Assembly (NCBI GenBank): GCA_028698765.1 | Contig: JAQVVW010000013.1 | Span: forward strand, 1-12,804 | Direction: 5' to 3' | DNA from: Methanoculleus sp. | Lineage (GTDB): Archaea > Halobacteriota > Methanomicrobia > Methanomicrobiales > Methanoculleaceae | Length of the DNA stretch: 12,804 bases | Shown: positions 6,953 through 12,804 of the stretch, piece by piece | How positions within the stretch are numbered: the stretch's first letter is position 1 | How the letters are laid out: each line of letters begins with the position of its first letter | Notes under the pieces: generated by a model | Told to the model about the DNA's origin: nothing | The model's database searches: none | What the model saw: only the letters and a program-made list of their open reading frames with translations | Made by a program: the position numbers and the translations under genes

Positions 6953-9475
6953 ATGAGGACCGAGGACCTGCTCACGATGACCGCCGACGACTGCCTTGCT
7001 CACCTCGGGTCGTCTCCCTCCGGCCTCTCGACCGCCGAGGCGGCCCTGAGGCAGAGACGGTACGGGATGAACGAGATCGCAGAGGCGCGCCGGTATCGCG
7101 GCCTGATCGCCTTCCTCGGCCACCTGAAAAACCCGCTCGTGATCATCCTCGTCATCGCCGCGATCATATCCGCCTTCGTCGGCGAGATCGTTCAGGCTGG
7201 GATCATCCTCGTCATCGTCGTTCTCAGTGTTACCCTGGACTTTTTCCAGGAGTACCGCGCCGAAGCGGCGGTCGATCTCTTAAAACAGAAGATCAGCAGG
7301 ATGGCGACGGCGGTTCGTGATGGAGAACGCCGGGAGATCAGGATGGCCGAGCTGGTTCCCGGGGACGTCATCGACCTCACTGCCGGGGACATCGTGCCCG
7401 CAGACGCCCGCGTCCTTGCCGCCCGCGACTTCTTCATCAACCAGTCGGCCCTGACCGGCGAACCGTTCCCGGTGGAGAAGACCGCAGACCCCCTTCCTGC
7501 GGCAGATGCGGACCGGACCGTGTGGAATAACTACCTCTTCCTCGGGACATCGGTGGTGAGCGGCCACGCGACCGCCGTGGTCGCCATGACGGGGAAGAAT
7601 ACCGAATACGGGCATATCGCAGAGGCGCTTGCCGCACGTCCTCCGGAGACCGAGTTCGAGAGGGGGCTTCGGCACTTCGGCTACCTGATCATGCGCACCA
7701 CCTTCCTCCTGGTGCTGGTCGTATTCCTGGTCAACGCTGTCTTCAAACACGGCGTCCTTGAATCCCTCCTCTTCGCCGTGGCCCTCGCCGTCGGGCTGAC
7801 GCCCGAACTCCTCCCCATGATCCTCTCCCTCAACCTTGCAAAAGGTGCCATTGCCATGTCCGAGAAGGGCGTTCTCGTGAAGCACCCTGAGGCGATCCAG
7901 AACTTCGGGAGCATGGACGTCCTCTGCACCGACAAGACCGGTACGCTGACGGAGAACGCCATATCTCTTGTCCTCCACACCGATCCGGAGGGGCACGACG
8001 ACGAGACGGTGCTGCTCTTCTCGTACCTCAACAGCCTCAACCAGACTGGATTGAAGAGCCCGCTTGATGAGGCAATCCTCGCGTACCGCGACATCCCGGT
8101 CGAGGGCTACAGGAAGGTCGACGAGATTCCCTTCGACTTTGTCAGGAAGCGGGCCTCTGTCACTGTCGAGAAGGACGGTAAGCGGTTCCTGATCACAAAG
8201 GGTGCTCCGGAGCAGGTCTTTGCTATCTGTTCTTCGACCAGAGACCGGGCAGGGGTCCGGCCGTTCACCGGCGAACTGCGGGAGGAGGTGGAACACCGCT
8301 ACGAGGCGCTGAGCGCCGACGGTTTCCGGGTTCTTGCGGTCGCCTGCCGGCCAACCGGAGATGCAAAGGCGGTCTATACTCCGGATGATGAGAAAGAGAT
8401 GGTCTTGCTTGGCTTTGTGGCCTTCATCGACCCTCCGAAAGAGAAGGCGCGAGAGTCGCTCCAGCGGCTTGTCAGCGACGGGGTTGACCTGAAGATCGTC
8501 ACCGGGGATAACGAGCAGGTCACAAGGAAGATCTGCCGCGACCTGGACTTCCCGGTGCGCCGGTCCCTGACCGGTGCCGAGATCACCCACATGACCGATG
8601 AGGCGCTTGCGCGGGTGGTCGACGAGACCACGATCTTTGCCCGGGTGACGCCCATCCAGAAGGACCAGATCATCCGGGCGCTGATGAGAAACAATCACAT
8701 CGTCGGTTTCCTGGGAGACGGGATCAACGATGCTCCGGCCCTGCGGACCGCAGACGTCGGTATATCAGTCGATACGGCGGTGGATATTGCAAAGGAGTCC
8801 GCCGACATCGTTCTGCTTGAGAAGGATCTTCAGGTGCTCGGGGACGGCGTCATGGAGGGGCGCAGGACGTTCGGGAACACGATGAAGTATCTCATGATGG
8901 GGACGAGTTCGAACTTCGGCAATATGTTCAGCGTCGCAGGAGCGTCGCTGTTCCTGCCTTTCCTGCCGATGCTCCCGATCCAGATCCTCCTCAACAACCT
9001 CCTCTACGACCTCTCCGAGTCGACGATCCCGACCGACCGCGTCGACGACGAGTACATATCCCGCCCGAGGCGCTGGGACATCCATTTCATCAGGGACTTC
9101 ATCCTCGTCTTCGGCCCCATCAGTTCGCTCTTCGACTTCCTCACCTTCGGGATCCTCCTGCTGGTCTTCCATGCAACGGCCCCTCTCTTCCAGACCGCGT
9201 GGTTCATCGAGTCGATTGTCACCCAGACCCTGATCATCTTCATCATCAGGACACGGTTGAGCCCGTTCTACCGGAGCAGACCGAGCTGGCAGCTGGCCCT
9301 CAGCACCGTCGCGGTCGTCGTCGCCGCCCTCGTGGTGCCCTTCCTCCCCCTGGGGGCAGCCTTCGGCTTTGTTCCGCTGCCTCCGCACTTCTACCTGGTC
9401 CTCGCCGGGCTGGTGGTGGGTTACCTTACGGTGGTCGAGGTGGTGAAGGCCAGGTTCTTTGCCGGGCGCTTCTGA
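6953..9475 (+). CDS. mgtA: Magnesium-translocating P-type ATPase (MgtA family, type IIIB)
   Basis: An 840-aa membrane pump expected to bring Mg2+ into the cell using ATP. With the start at 6953, visible parts are the cation-ATPase N domain (about 3-70), TM1-2 (about 60-105), the actuator loop T168-G-E-P, TM3-4 (about 243-300, with LTPELLPMI), the phosphorylated Asp D327 in DKTGTLT, the nucleotide-binding KGAPE (K416), the hinge GDGINDAP (D589 and D593) and a C-terminal membrane part (about 650-835). NFGSMD just before DKTGTLT, and SSNFGNMFSV and LLYDLSE in the C-terminal membrane part, follow the MgtA/MgtB pattern rather than Ca2+ or heavy-metal pumps. The open frame extends upstream to 6767, but the extra 62 residues do not look like the family; ATG 6953 follows AGGGGG by 3 nt and gives the usual length. 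The actuator loop has Pro where most P-type ATPases have Ser (TGES). It is monocistronic, divergent from the surface-protein gene. Substrate is inferred from family. Confidence 0.9.
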   Translation: MRTEDLLTMTADDCLAHLGSSPSGLSTAEAALRQRRYGMNEIAEARRYRGLIAFLGHLKNPLVIILVIAAIISAFVGEIVQAGIILVIVVLSVTLDFFQEYRAEAAVDLLKQKISRMATAVRDGERREIRMAELVPGDVIDLTAGDIVPADARVLAARDFFINQSALTGEPFPVEKTADPLPAADADRTVWNNYLFLGTSVVSGHATAVVAMTGKNTEYGHIAEALAARPPETEFERGLRHFGYLIMRTTFLLVLVVFLVNAVFKHGVLESLLFAVALAVGLTPELLPMILSLNLAKGAIAMSEKGVLVKHPEAIQNFGSMDVLCTDKTGTLTENAISLVLHTDPEGHDDETVLLFSYLNSLNQTGLKSPLDEAILAYRDIPVEGYRKVDEIPFDFVRKRASVTVEKDGKRFLITKGAPEQVFAICSSTRDRAGVRPFTGELREEVEHRYEALSADGFRVLAVACRPTGDAKAVYTPDDEKEMVLLGFVAFIDPPKEKARESLQRLVSDGVDLKIVTGDNEQVTRKICRDLDFPVRRSLTGAEITHMTDEALARVVDETTIFARVTPIQKDQIIRALMRNNHIVGFLGDGINDAPALRTADVGISVDTAVDIAKESADIVLLEKDLQVLGDGVMEGRRTFGNTMKYLMMGTSSNFGNMFSVAGASLFLPFLPMLPIQILLNNLLYDLSESTIPTDRVDDEYISRPRRWDIHFIRDFILVFGPISSLFDFLTFGILLLVFHATAPLFQTAWFIESIVTQTLIIFIIRTRLSPFYRSRPSWQLALSTVAVVVAALVVPFLPLGAAFGFVPLPPHFYLVLAGLVVGYLTVVEVVKARFFAGRF

Positions 9476-9530
9476 GTGTGCCCGGCAGATGCAGGATACT
9501 GCAGGCGCCGCCCGGAGATTTGCATCGACC

Positions 9531-9565
9531 GGTGTTATCTCGATCGTGGTTGTCCCGTTGGGCAT
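9531..9565 (-). pseudogene. Fossil 5' end of a RelE-partner antitoxin gene
   Basis: Minus-strand translation from the ATG at 9563-9565 gives MPNGTTTIEIT, against MPEETTTIEIT at the start of the intact antitoxin (10713). Some 30 of these 35 bases match that gene. Beyond about 35 nt similarity to the antitoxin disappears; nothing follows but the end of mgtA on the opposite strand. It also matches the broken copy at 10987-11000, including sequence upstream of the start codon. No TATA box lies at the usual distance. A dead relic, not a gene. Confidence 0.7.
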
Positions 9566-9689
9566 ACCGGGTAGTATGCCGCCGCGAGGCATGAGTTGCC
9601 GGCGACCCGGCCCCCTGTCCCTTCAACGGTATTTCTCGCCGTTATATCTGCATTGGAATGATTCGAGAGTCCCGGCGCAATGTCGGCAG

Positions 9690-9698
9690 CCTTTTAAT
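9690..9698 (+). promoter_or_regulatory. TATA box of the pilin-like gene
   Basis: GCCTTTTAATGG puts a TATA-like CTTTTAAT about 28 nt upstream of the ATG at 9723. This spacing predicts transcription starting at or next to the start codon, a leaderless mRNA. No ribosome site precedes the ATG, which agrees. Confidence 0.5.
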
Positions 9699-9722
9699 GG
9701 AGCACCCGAGATAATCTCTTTC

Positions 9723-10100
9723 ATGGCAGGCGCGGATATCGAGGGCGGGGTCTCGGAGGTGATGAGTACGATCCTGATGGTGGCGGTCGTGGTCATCCTT
9801 GCAGCAATCGTGGCATCGCTGGTCTTCGGGATAGGTATGCCGGAGGATCCGAAGACCGTCGTGGTGACGGCGACACGGTCGGGGGATACGATCACGTTCA
9901 CGAACCACGGCGGGATGAACATGGACCGGGTAGCGGAGATCCGGTGCTGGATCGGCGGTGTTGACCCGGCGAACGCTAACTTCACGCTCAACCGGACGGG
10001 GGATTCGAGGACGCATTCCGCTCCGGGGCAGACGCGGGTCGTGGTCGTGGGGCGGTTTGCAGATAACGAGTCGTGGATCCTGCTCGATAAGACGCTCTGA
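9723..10100 (+). CDS. Archaeal type IV pilin-like protein (DUF1628/Pilin_N type)
   Basis: A 125-aa protein with a class III (prepilin) signal: a short N-terminus MAGADIEGG, then VSEVMSTILMV followed by an uninterrupted hydrophobic helix (AVVVILAAIVASLVFG, to about residue 36). Cleavage by the archaeal prepilin peptidase is expected after the GG, leaving the hydrophobic helix as the polymer core. The rest is a small beta-rich, soluble head with one NFT and one NES glycosylation sequon. The start at 9723 was chosen over an in-frame upstream start at 9459 because it begins right before the signal and lies 28 nt from a TATA box. No other pilus or archaellum genes are in the window, so it may be a minor pilin or a pilin-like membrane-anchored protein. 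Family assignment is good; role is not shown. Confidence 0.85.
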   Translation: MAGADIEGGVSEVMSTILMVAVVVILAAIVASLVFGIGMPEDPKTVVVTATRSGDTITFTNHGGMNMDRVAEIRCWIGGVDPANANFTLNRTGDSRTHSAPGQTRVVVVGRFADNESWILLDKTL

Positions 10101-10213
10101 TGCGCCGGGCGGTCTGCCTCTACACGCGGAGCCGCCGGTCTCGTATTCCGGTGGAGGGGCCTCGATTGTCCGGGTCCCGGCACGGGTTCGAGGACATGAG
10201 CATCAGCGATATC

Positions 10214-10477
10214 TCACAGGTTATCATAGGCATTCTTTCGATGATCGAGATCGACCGCCATGATAACAAGTTGCTGGTGCTCAAACACCAGGATCACCCG
10301 GTACGTTCCTACCCGCAGGGAGAATAGCGGTGAGTTCGTCAGGCGCTTCATCTGCAGGTGAGGGTATTCTTCTTCAGCCAGCAGTTCAAGCGCCCTGACG
10401 ACCCGGGCGGCAGTCTCCTTTGGGAGGCGCTTTAATTTACGCTGGGCTCTTTTCGAGTAAATGAGCGAGTATCTCAC
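10214..10477 (-). CDS. RelE/ParE-family toxin (module I)
   Basis: An 87-aa basic protein, second gene of a two-gene operon. The fold signature is a Lys/Arg-rich helical start (YSKRAQRKLKRLPK), the central LRVGTYRVILVFE strands and the C-terminal DHRKNAYDNL. These match the RelE/ParE superfamily, whose RelE branch cuts mRNA on the ribosome and ParE branch poisons gyrase; which applies here cannot be told. Translation starts at GTG (10475-10477), overlapping the antitoxin stop as GTGA, the coupling usual for toxin genes. GGGG lies about 6 nt upstream within the antitoxin. It is convergent with the pilin gene, 113 bp away. Confidence 0.88.
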   Translation of the reverse strand: MRYSLIYSKRAQRKLKRLPKETAARVVRALELLAEEEYPHLQMKRLTNSPLFSLRVGTYRVILVFEHQQLVIMAVDLDHRKNAYDNL

Positions 10478-10713
10478 TCGATCCCCAGATCCCGCTTCAA
10501 CTCTTCGTGCGTCACAAACTCGCCCCGCCGGATCTCATCGAGCGACGCCTGGATGTCGGCGATCGTCTCAGGGCTCAGGGGCTCGGGGTCCTCGCTCTGC
10601 TCCAGCAGCCGGCGCACTATGGATCGATACGGTTCTCTGGGGTACCGGCGCAGGCGGTTCAACCGGTCCCGGTCGGATCTGGTGATCTCGATCGTGGTTG
10701 TCTCCTCGGGCAT
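10474..10713 (-). CDS. Antitoxin partner of the RelE/ParE toxin (module I)
   Basis: A 79-aa acidic protein upstream of, and overlapping, the toxin. The N-terminus (MPEETTTIEIT, then a basic helix RDRLNRLRRYP and PYRSIVRRLLEQ) resembles a ribbon-helix-helix DNA-binding domain. The C-terminal half (ETIADIQASLDEIRRGEFVTHEELKRDLG) is the toxin-neutralising type seen in archaeal RelB-like antitoxins. The ATG lies 27 nt from a TATA box, so the mRNA is probably leaderless. The operator-like palindrome between TATA and start suggests autoregulation. Two relics of this gene occur nearby (9531-9565 and 10751-10987). Confidence 0.85.
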   Translation of the reverse strand: MPEETTTIEITRSDRDRLNRLRRYPREPYRSIVRRLLEQSEDPEPLSPETIADIQASLDEIRRGEFVTHEELKRDLGIE

Positions 10714-10719
10714 AATGAG

Positions 10720-10745
10720 TTATGAGTCGTCATAAGTTATAAAAG
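10720..10745 (-). promoter_or_regulatory. TATA box and operator-like palindrome of module I
   Basis: On the minus strand CTTTTATAAC (10745-10736) is a good TATA box, 27 nt from the antitoxin ATG. Just downstream, TTATGA-CGAC-TCATAA (10735-10720) is a perfect inverted repeat with 6-bp arms and a 4-bp spacer. It occupies the space where a bound antitoxin would block transcription initiation. ATAACT repeats flank it. Confidence 0.65.
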
Positions 10746-10750
10746 CGTGG

Positions 10751-10987
10751 CTATGGGGGGGTGGGGGTCACGCTCCTCAGGTCCTGTTTCAGCGCCTCGT
10801 GCGTCACAGCCCCGCCGGATATCGTTGAGCGATGCCTGGATGCTGGTGAGTGCCCCCGGACTCCGGAGTTCGGGGTCGCCGCTCTGGTCCAGCAGTCGGC
10901 GAACGATAGCCGGTAGGGCTCATTCGGGTAACGACGGAGTTCATCCAGACGGTTCCGGTCGTATTTGAGGATCTCGATCGTGGCCAT
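10751..10987 (-). pseudogene. Broken orphan copy of the module I antitoxin (two compensating deletions)
   Basis: The 78-codon open frame begins MATIEIL..RNRLDELRRYPNEPYR, matching the intact antitoxin, then loses similarity, then regains it as VTHEALKQDL. In the next frame the missing middle reads IVRRLLDQSGDPEL... and ...SIQASLNDIRRG, again matching. One base is missing after the PYR codons, in the Ser codon, and five bases (GAGTT in the intact gene) after RRG, for a net loss of 6 nt, so the frame is restored but the middle is scrambled. The ancestral start (ATG at 9565 and 10713) is AGG here; the current ATG lies four codons further in. No toxin gene follows. Probably non-functional, though the N-terminal DNA-binding part is intact and could in principle still bind the operator. 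Confidence 0.8.
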
Positions 10988-10997
10988 CCCGTCGGGC

Positions 10998-11105
10998 CTA
11001 CCGGAGTGCCGGCCAGGAGATCGTGAAGATGAATGCTGCTGCGATTGCGGCTATGATGAAGAACACACCGACACCGATGGACCAGAGGAACACGAACAGG
11101 ATCAT
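10998..11105 (-). CDS. Possible 35-aa single-pass membrane peptide
   Basis: ATG at 11103-11105 opens 35 codons ending in TAG. The product starts MILFVFLWSIGVGVFF, continues with an Ile/Ala-rich stretch to ITI-type residues and ends SWPALR. It is almost entirely hydrophobic and would span the membrane once. A TATA-like CTTATAAG lies at 11123-11130, centred 22 nt from the ATG, slightly close for a leaderless start. There is no ribosome site. The stop is 10 nt before the broken antitoxin's ATG, so it occupies the place of an upstream operon gene. I recognise no family. Confidence 0.4.
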   Translation of the reverse strand: MILFVFLWSIGVGVFFIIAAIAAAFIFTISWPALR

Positions 11106-11120
11106 GGGAGGGCGTTTGTT

Positions 11121-11132
11121 CTCTTATAAGGG
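11121..11132 (-). promoter_or_regulatory. TATA-like box upstream of the 35-aa ORF
   Basis: The minus strand reads CCCTTATAAGAG. The central CTTATAAG is a good TATA match in GC-rich surroundings. Its distance to the ATG is a few bases shorter than usual. Confidence 0.4.
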
Positions 11133-11202
11133 ATCTCTCCTGTGTTTGATCGGAGAGCGGTGCCGCTATGGGGGCTGGAGGGTGCTGTTCCGGCGGAACG
11201 TG

Positions 11203-11207
11203 AAAAA
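11203..11207 (-). terminator. Possible T-tract terminator of module II
   Basis: About 63 nt after the toxin stop the minus strand reads GATATTTTTCACG, followed by the palindrome at 11187-11199. Weak evidence, based only on the five T residues. Confidence 0.25.
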
Positions 11208-11269
11208 TATCGCAAGTGCGGGCGGGGCGCCTGATGACTGTATGGAGCGTGTCGGTGGTGCCGAGCCCT

Positions 11270-11542
11270 TCACCGCACCCTGTAGACGTGCCGGCGATGA
11301 TCAATTGCTATCAAGTAAACCGCTCTTTCTCCTTCGTCGGGAAGGAATATCAGTCGGTAACGCTTTGCAATCCGGGTTGCTTTCTTCCCGTGCAATGCGC
11401 CCGAAAGCCACCCGCCCGTATTGAGAGGGTCCTGTTTCAGGCGTTGAAGTTTTTTTCCGAGTTCGATTATTACTTCTTTGTTGTCTTTGACCTTTGAGAG
11501 GCTCTCGACAAATGTATCTGTCCTCCGGATCGTCCATTCCAT
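11270..11542 (-). CDS. RelE/YoeB-like toxin (module II)
   Basis: A 90-aa basic protein, second gene of a two-gene operon. The family signature is a helical N-terminal half (FVESLSKVKDN, LGKKLQRLKQDPL) followed by the strand core LSGALHGKKATRIAKRYRLIF and the end VYLIAIDHRRHVYRVR, which fits RelE-superfamily mRNA interferases. It is not a recent copy of the module I toxin. Its ATG (11540-11542) shares one base with the antitoxin stop (TGATG), giving translational coupling. The ORF has lower GC and more AT-rich codons than mgtA, which may indicate recent acquisition. Confidence 0.85.
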   Translation of the reverse strand: MEWTIRRTDTFVESLSKVKDNKEVIIELGKKLQRLKQDPLNTGGWLSGALHGKKATRIAKRYRLIFLPDEGERAVYLIAIDHRRHVYRVR

Positions 11543-11760
11543 CAGGACAACTCGCTGAGCAGGTCGTCTATCGAAGATATCTCCCGGAATCGTCCGGCTG
11601 CGATGTCTTCTTCGCTCTTTTGTATCTGCGCCATCGTTTCGGGGTTGCTGAGAATCTCAACGGTATCAAGAAGGGCGTCAAGATCTTCCCGCCGGACCAT
11701 GGTCTCCTGTATCTTTTTGATTTCAAGATAGAGTTCGTCGATGGTGACAGCCGGAGTCAT
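11542..11760 (-). CDS. Antitoxin partner of the RelE-like toxin (module II)
   Basis: A 72-aa acidic protein (MTPAVTIDELYLEIKKIQ... to ...SIDDLLSELS). The C-terminal part, NPETMAQIQKSEEDIAAGRF followed by ISSIDDLL, is the form often found in archaeal antitoxins next to RelE toxins. The N-terminal 35 residues look like a coiled helix rather than a clear ribbon-helix-helix. The start is the ATG at 11758-11760, not an in-frame TTG 24 nt upstream, because the ATG lies 27 nt from the TATA box (leaderless). Confidence 0.8.
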   Translation of the reverse strand: MTPAVTIDELYLEIKKIQETMVRREDLDALLDTVEILSNPETMAQIQKSEEDIAAGRFREISSIDDLLSELS

Positions 11761-12070
11761 GAGTAGTAGTAACCATCTGTTCAAATAAAAGTATTCTGGA
11801 GGTGGTGAATGCCCTTCTCGTGGCGGCGGGCGTGGTCGCCGTTGCGAGGACGACGGCGTAGAGCGCCGCGGCCCCGGCGAGGAAGAGGTAGGTGAGGGTC
11901 GTGATGAACGTGACCTGCCTGCCGTGGTTTTGGCCGGCGATGACCTGGAGGACGACGAAGGTGAGCGGGAGATCGATGACCGCGAGCCAGGGGAGTGTTC
12001 TCAGCGCCTCCTTCACCCCGTCGGCGTCGAGATCGGCGTGCTTCTGGGAACGAACGTGGGCTCGAAGACG
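11723..12070 (-). pseudogene. Probable decayed membrane-protein remnant
   Basis: The minus-strand frame from 12070 has no stop until 11723 and contains two convincing hydrophobic helices, LPWLAVIDLPLTFVVLQVIA and YLFLAGAAALYAVVLA, after an acidic stretch (KHADLDADGVKEAL). Third codon positions in this part are strongly G/C, as in real genes here. No good start exists: the first GTG (12014-12016) has no ribosome site, and a stop lies at 12071-12073. Upstream, plausible coding continues only in other frames: an ATG at 12117-12119 sits 28 nt from a TATA-like CTTTATC and reads MIRSLFTATRP. Downstream, the frame runs into the module II promoter and antitoxin. This suggests a frameshifted gene whose 3' end was replaced by the toxin-antitoxin pair. 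Family not recognised. Confidence 0.45.
11783..11790 (-). promoter_or_regulatory. TATA box of module II
   Basis: The minus strand reads ACTTTTATTTGA, with TTTTATTT centred 27 nt from the antitoxin ATG. A short (TAC)3 tract lies between them at 11763-11772. Confidence 0.55.
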
Positions 12071-12119
12071 TCAGGATCGCTAAAATGGGTCTTGTCGCGG
12101 TGAAGAGGGAGCGTATCAT

Positions 12120-12230
12120 GGATGAGTCTGGGGAAGAAGGGATTGATAAAGGCAGGCCGTGCGCGGGCTGAACGTGAAGGGGTGCGAAGGCAGAAACTGT
12201 GGGATCCCGGCAGAACGTTGGGACAGGAAG
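12120..12230. other. Short intergenic region downstream of module III
   Basis: About 110 bp between the MazF stop and the membrane-protein remnant. Contains a TATA-like CTTTATC on the minus strand near 12147. No T-tract terminator and no gene seen. Confidence 0.4.
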
Positions 12231-12566
12231 TTACTCTGCCTCCAGGACCTCGATGATCCCATCGATAACCGACGTGACGGTCTGGTCATTGAGATGGCCG
12301 GCGCGATAAAGAATCAGGTCGACACTGGCCGAAAAAAGCCGGTTTGGCCGGATATTGCTCGGTTTGTGGAGTGTTCCCTCTGTAAAGTCAAGTTCGGTAA
12401 TACCAACGGCGTAGCGATCCCGGATCTGCCGGCTCGTGATCTGACAGAGGATGACATCGTCCCCGCCGGGTGCCGCAACGACAAGGGCCGGTCGCCGCTT
12501 CACCGTCGACAGATCCGAGAAGGGAAACGGCACAACAACAACATCGCCCTTTACAAATCGCTCCAC
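12231..12566 (-). CDS. MazF/PemK-family toxin (module III)
   Basis: A 111-aa protein of normal family length. The start MERFVKGDVVVVPFPFSD followed by RRPALVV is the diagnostic beginning of MazF/PemK toxins, sequence-specific endoribonucleases with an SH3-like barrel. The middle (VILCQITSRQ) and the helix near the end (VTSVIDGIIEVL) also fit. Translation starts at GTG (12564-12566), 16 nt inside the antitoxin gene, after a strong GGAGG. Together with its partner this is a complete type II module. Confidence 0.9.
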   Translation of the reverse strand: MERFVKGDVVVVPFPFSDLSTVKRRPALVVAAPGGDDVILCQITSRQIRDRYAVGITELDFTEGTLHKPSNIRPNRLFSASVDLILYRAGHLNDQTVTSVIDGIIEVLEAE

Positions 12567-12748
12567 GCCTCTTCCTCCTCGGGCCGGAGCCAGTCCTTCC
12601 GGAGCACAGGCTCGCTCGCGAGGGCGGTGTCCGGGGCGGCCTTTCGGCGCCGGAACTTGAGGAACCGGATGAAATCAAGCACCTCACCGTATGTCCGGGG
12701 CGGGAGGTCGTTCAGTTCATTGATGATCTCCTCTTTCACCTGGGTCAT
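12551..12748 (-). CDS. DUF2281/VapB-like antitoxin partner of MazF (module III)
   Basis: A 65-aa acidic protein (MTQVKEEIINELNDLPPRTY..., with EVLDFIRFLKFRRRKA) of the DUF2281 type commonly found next to PemK or VapC toxins. The C-terminus (LRPEEEEAW) is the probable toxin-binding tail. The start at 12746-12748 was chosen over an in-frame TTG at 12790 because GGTGA lies about 7 nt upstream. Its last 16 nt overlap the toxin gene. The promoter is not clear: TATA-like sequences occur near 12768 and near the window end. Confidence 0.8.
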   Translation of the reverse strand: MTQVKEEIINELNDLPPRTYGEVLDFIRFLKFRRRKAAPDTALASEPVLRKDWLRPEEEEAWSDL

Positions 12749-12804
12749 GGTCGTCTCACCTCTGGGTATATCGATCTTCTGGTGCTTCAATCTACATATC
12801 TCTG

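Larger units (their letters stand above)
11106..11269. other. Intergenic region between module II toxin and the 35-aa ORF
   Basis: Contains the 35-aa ORF's TATA-like box, a perfect palindrome GTTCCG-G-CGGAAC (11187-11199) and a T-tract on the minus strand (11203-11207). I see no gene in it. Confidence 0.5.

Noticed and set aside
7280..8698. A 472-codon open frame on the minus strand within mgtA
   Set aside because: It is the antisense shadow of a GC-rich gene with clear P-type ATPase motifs on the plus strand.
8765..9592. A 275-codon minus-strand frame beginning with the antitoxin-like MPNGTTTIEIT
   Set aside because: Only the first dozen codons resemble an antitoxin; the rest is antisense to mgtA and low in complexity. 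Treated as a fossil of 35 bp.
11187..11199. Palindrome GTTCCG-G-CGGAAC as an intrinsic terminator or insertion-sequence end
   Set aside because: No T-run follows on the plus strand, the T-run on the minus strand comes before it, and no transposase or second copy is visible.
11781..12119. 112-codon minus-strand ORF (MIRSLFTATRP...) as an intact gene
   Set aside because: After about 28 residues the product becomes Arg/His/Pro-rich, typical of a wrong frame, while a neighbouring frame codes membrane helices.

Overview
The window looks like a GC-rich euryarchaeal chromosome, most likely a methanogen of the Methanomicrobiales (Methanoculleus-like). This is an inference from several things: very large surface proteins combining a TolB-like propeller, Big_2 Ig repeats and a PGF-pre-PGF domain; a class III signal-peptide pilin of the archaeal DUF1628/Pilin_N type; archaeal TATA boxes about 27 nt upstream of start codons (leaderless genes); and a high density of small type II toxin-antitoxin pairs. 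No tRNA, rRNA, CRISPR array or transposase was seen.

Left part (1-6540, all minus strand): two paralogous giant secreted surface proteins lie in tandem. The left one (1-1770) is cut by the window edge; the right one (2388-6344, 1318 aa) is complete. Each has a signal peptide, a seven-repeat beta-propeller and then Big_2 Ig-like repeats; the complete one ends with a Pro/Thr linker, a PGF-pre-PGF domain and a C-terminal membrane anchor. Their promoters, about 150-nt 5' leaders and roughly 200 bp further upstream are also duplicated. The leader contains a candidate pseudoknotted RNA element with one wobble-compensated pair.

Middle (6545-10100, plus strand): an MgtA-type P-type ATPase (6953-9475), divergent from the surface-protein gene and separated from it by about 600 bp, then a single pilin-like gene (9723-10100) with its own promoter. 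A short fossil of an antitoxin start lies between them.

Right part (10214-12748, minus strand): a toxin-antitoxin island. It holds a RelE/ParE pair (10214-10713), a broken second copy of the same antitoxin (10751-10987), a possible 35-aa membrane peptide (10998-11105), a second, unrelated RelE-type pair (11270-11760), a decayed membrane-protein remnant (about 11800-12070) and a DUF2281/MazF-PemK pair (12231-12748). The antitoxin at 10474-10713 therefore has two relics in the window. The main novelty candidates are the duplicated structured leader, the cysteine-enriched Ig repeats found in only one paralog, and the antitoxin fossils.
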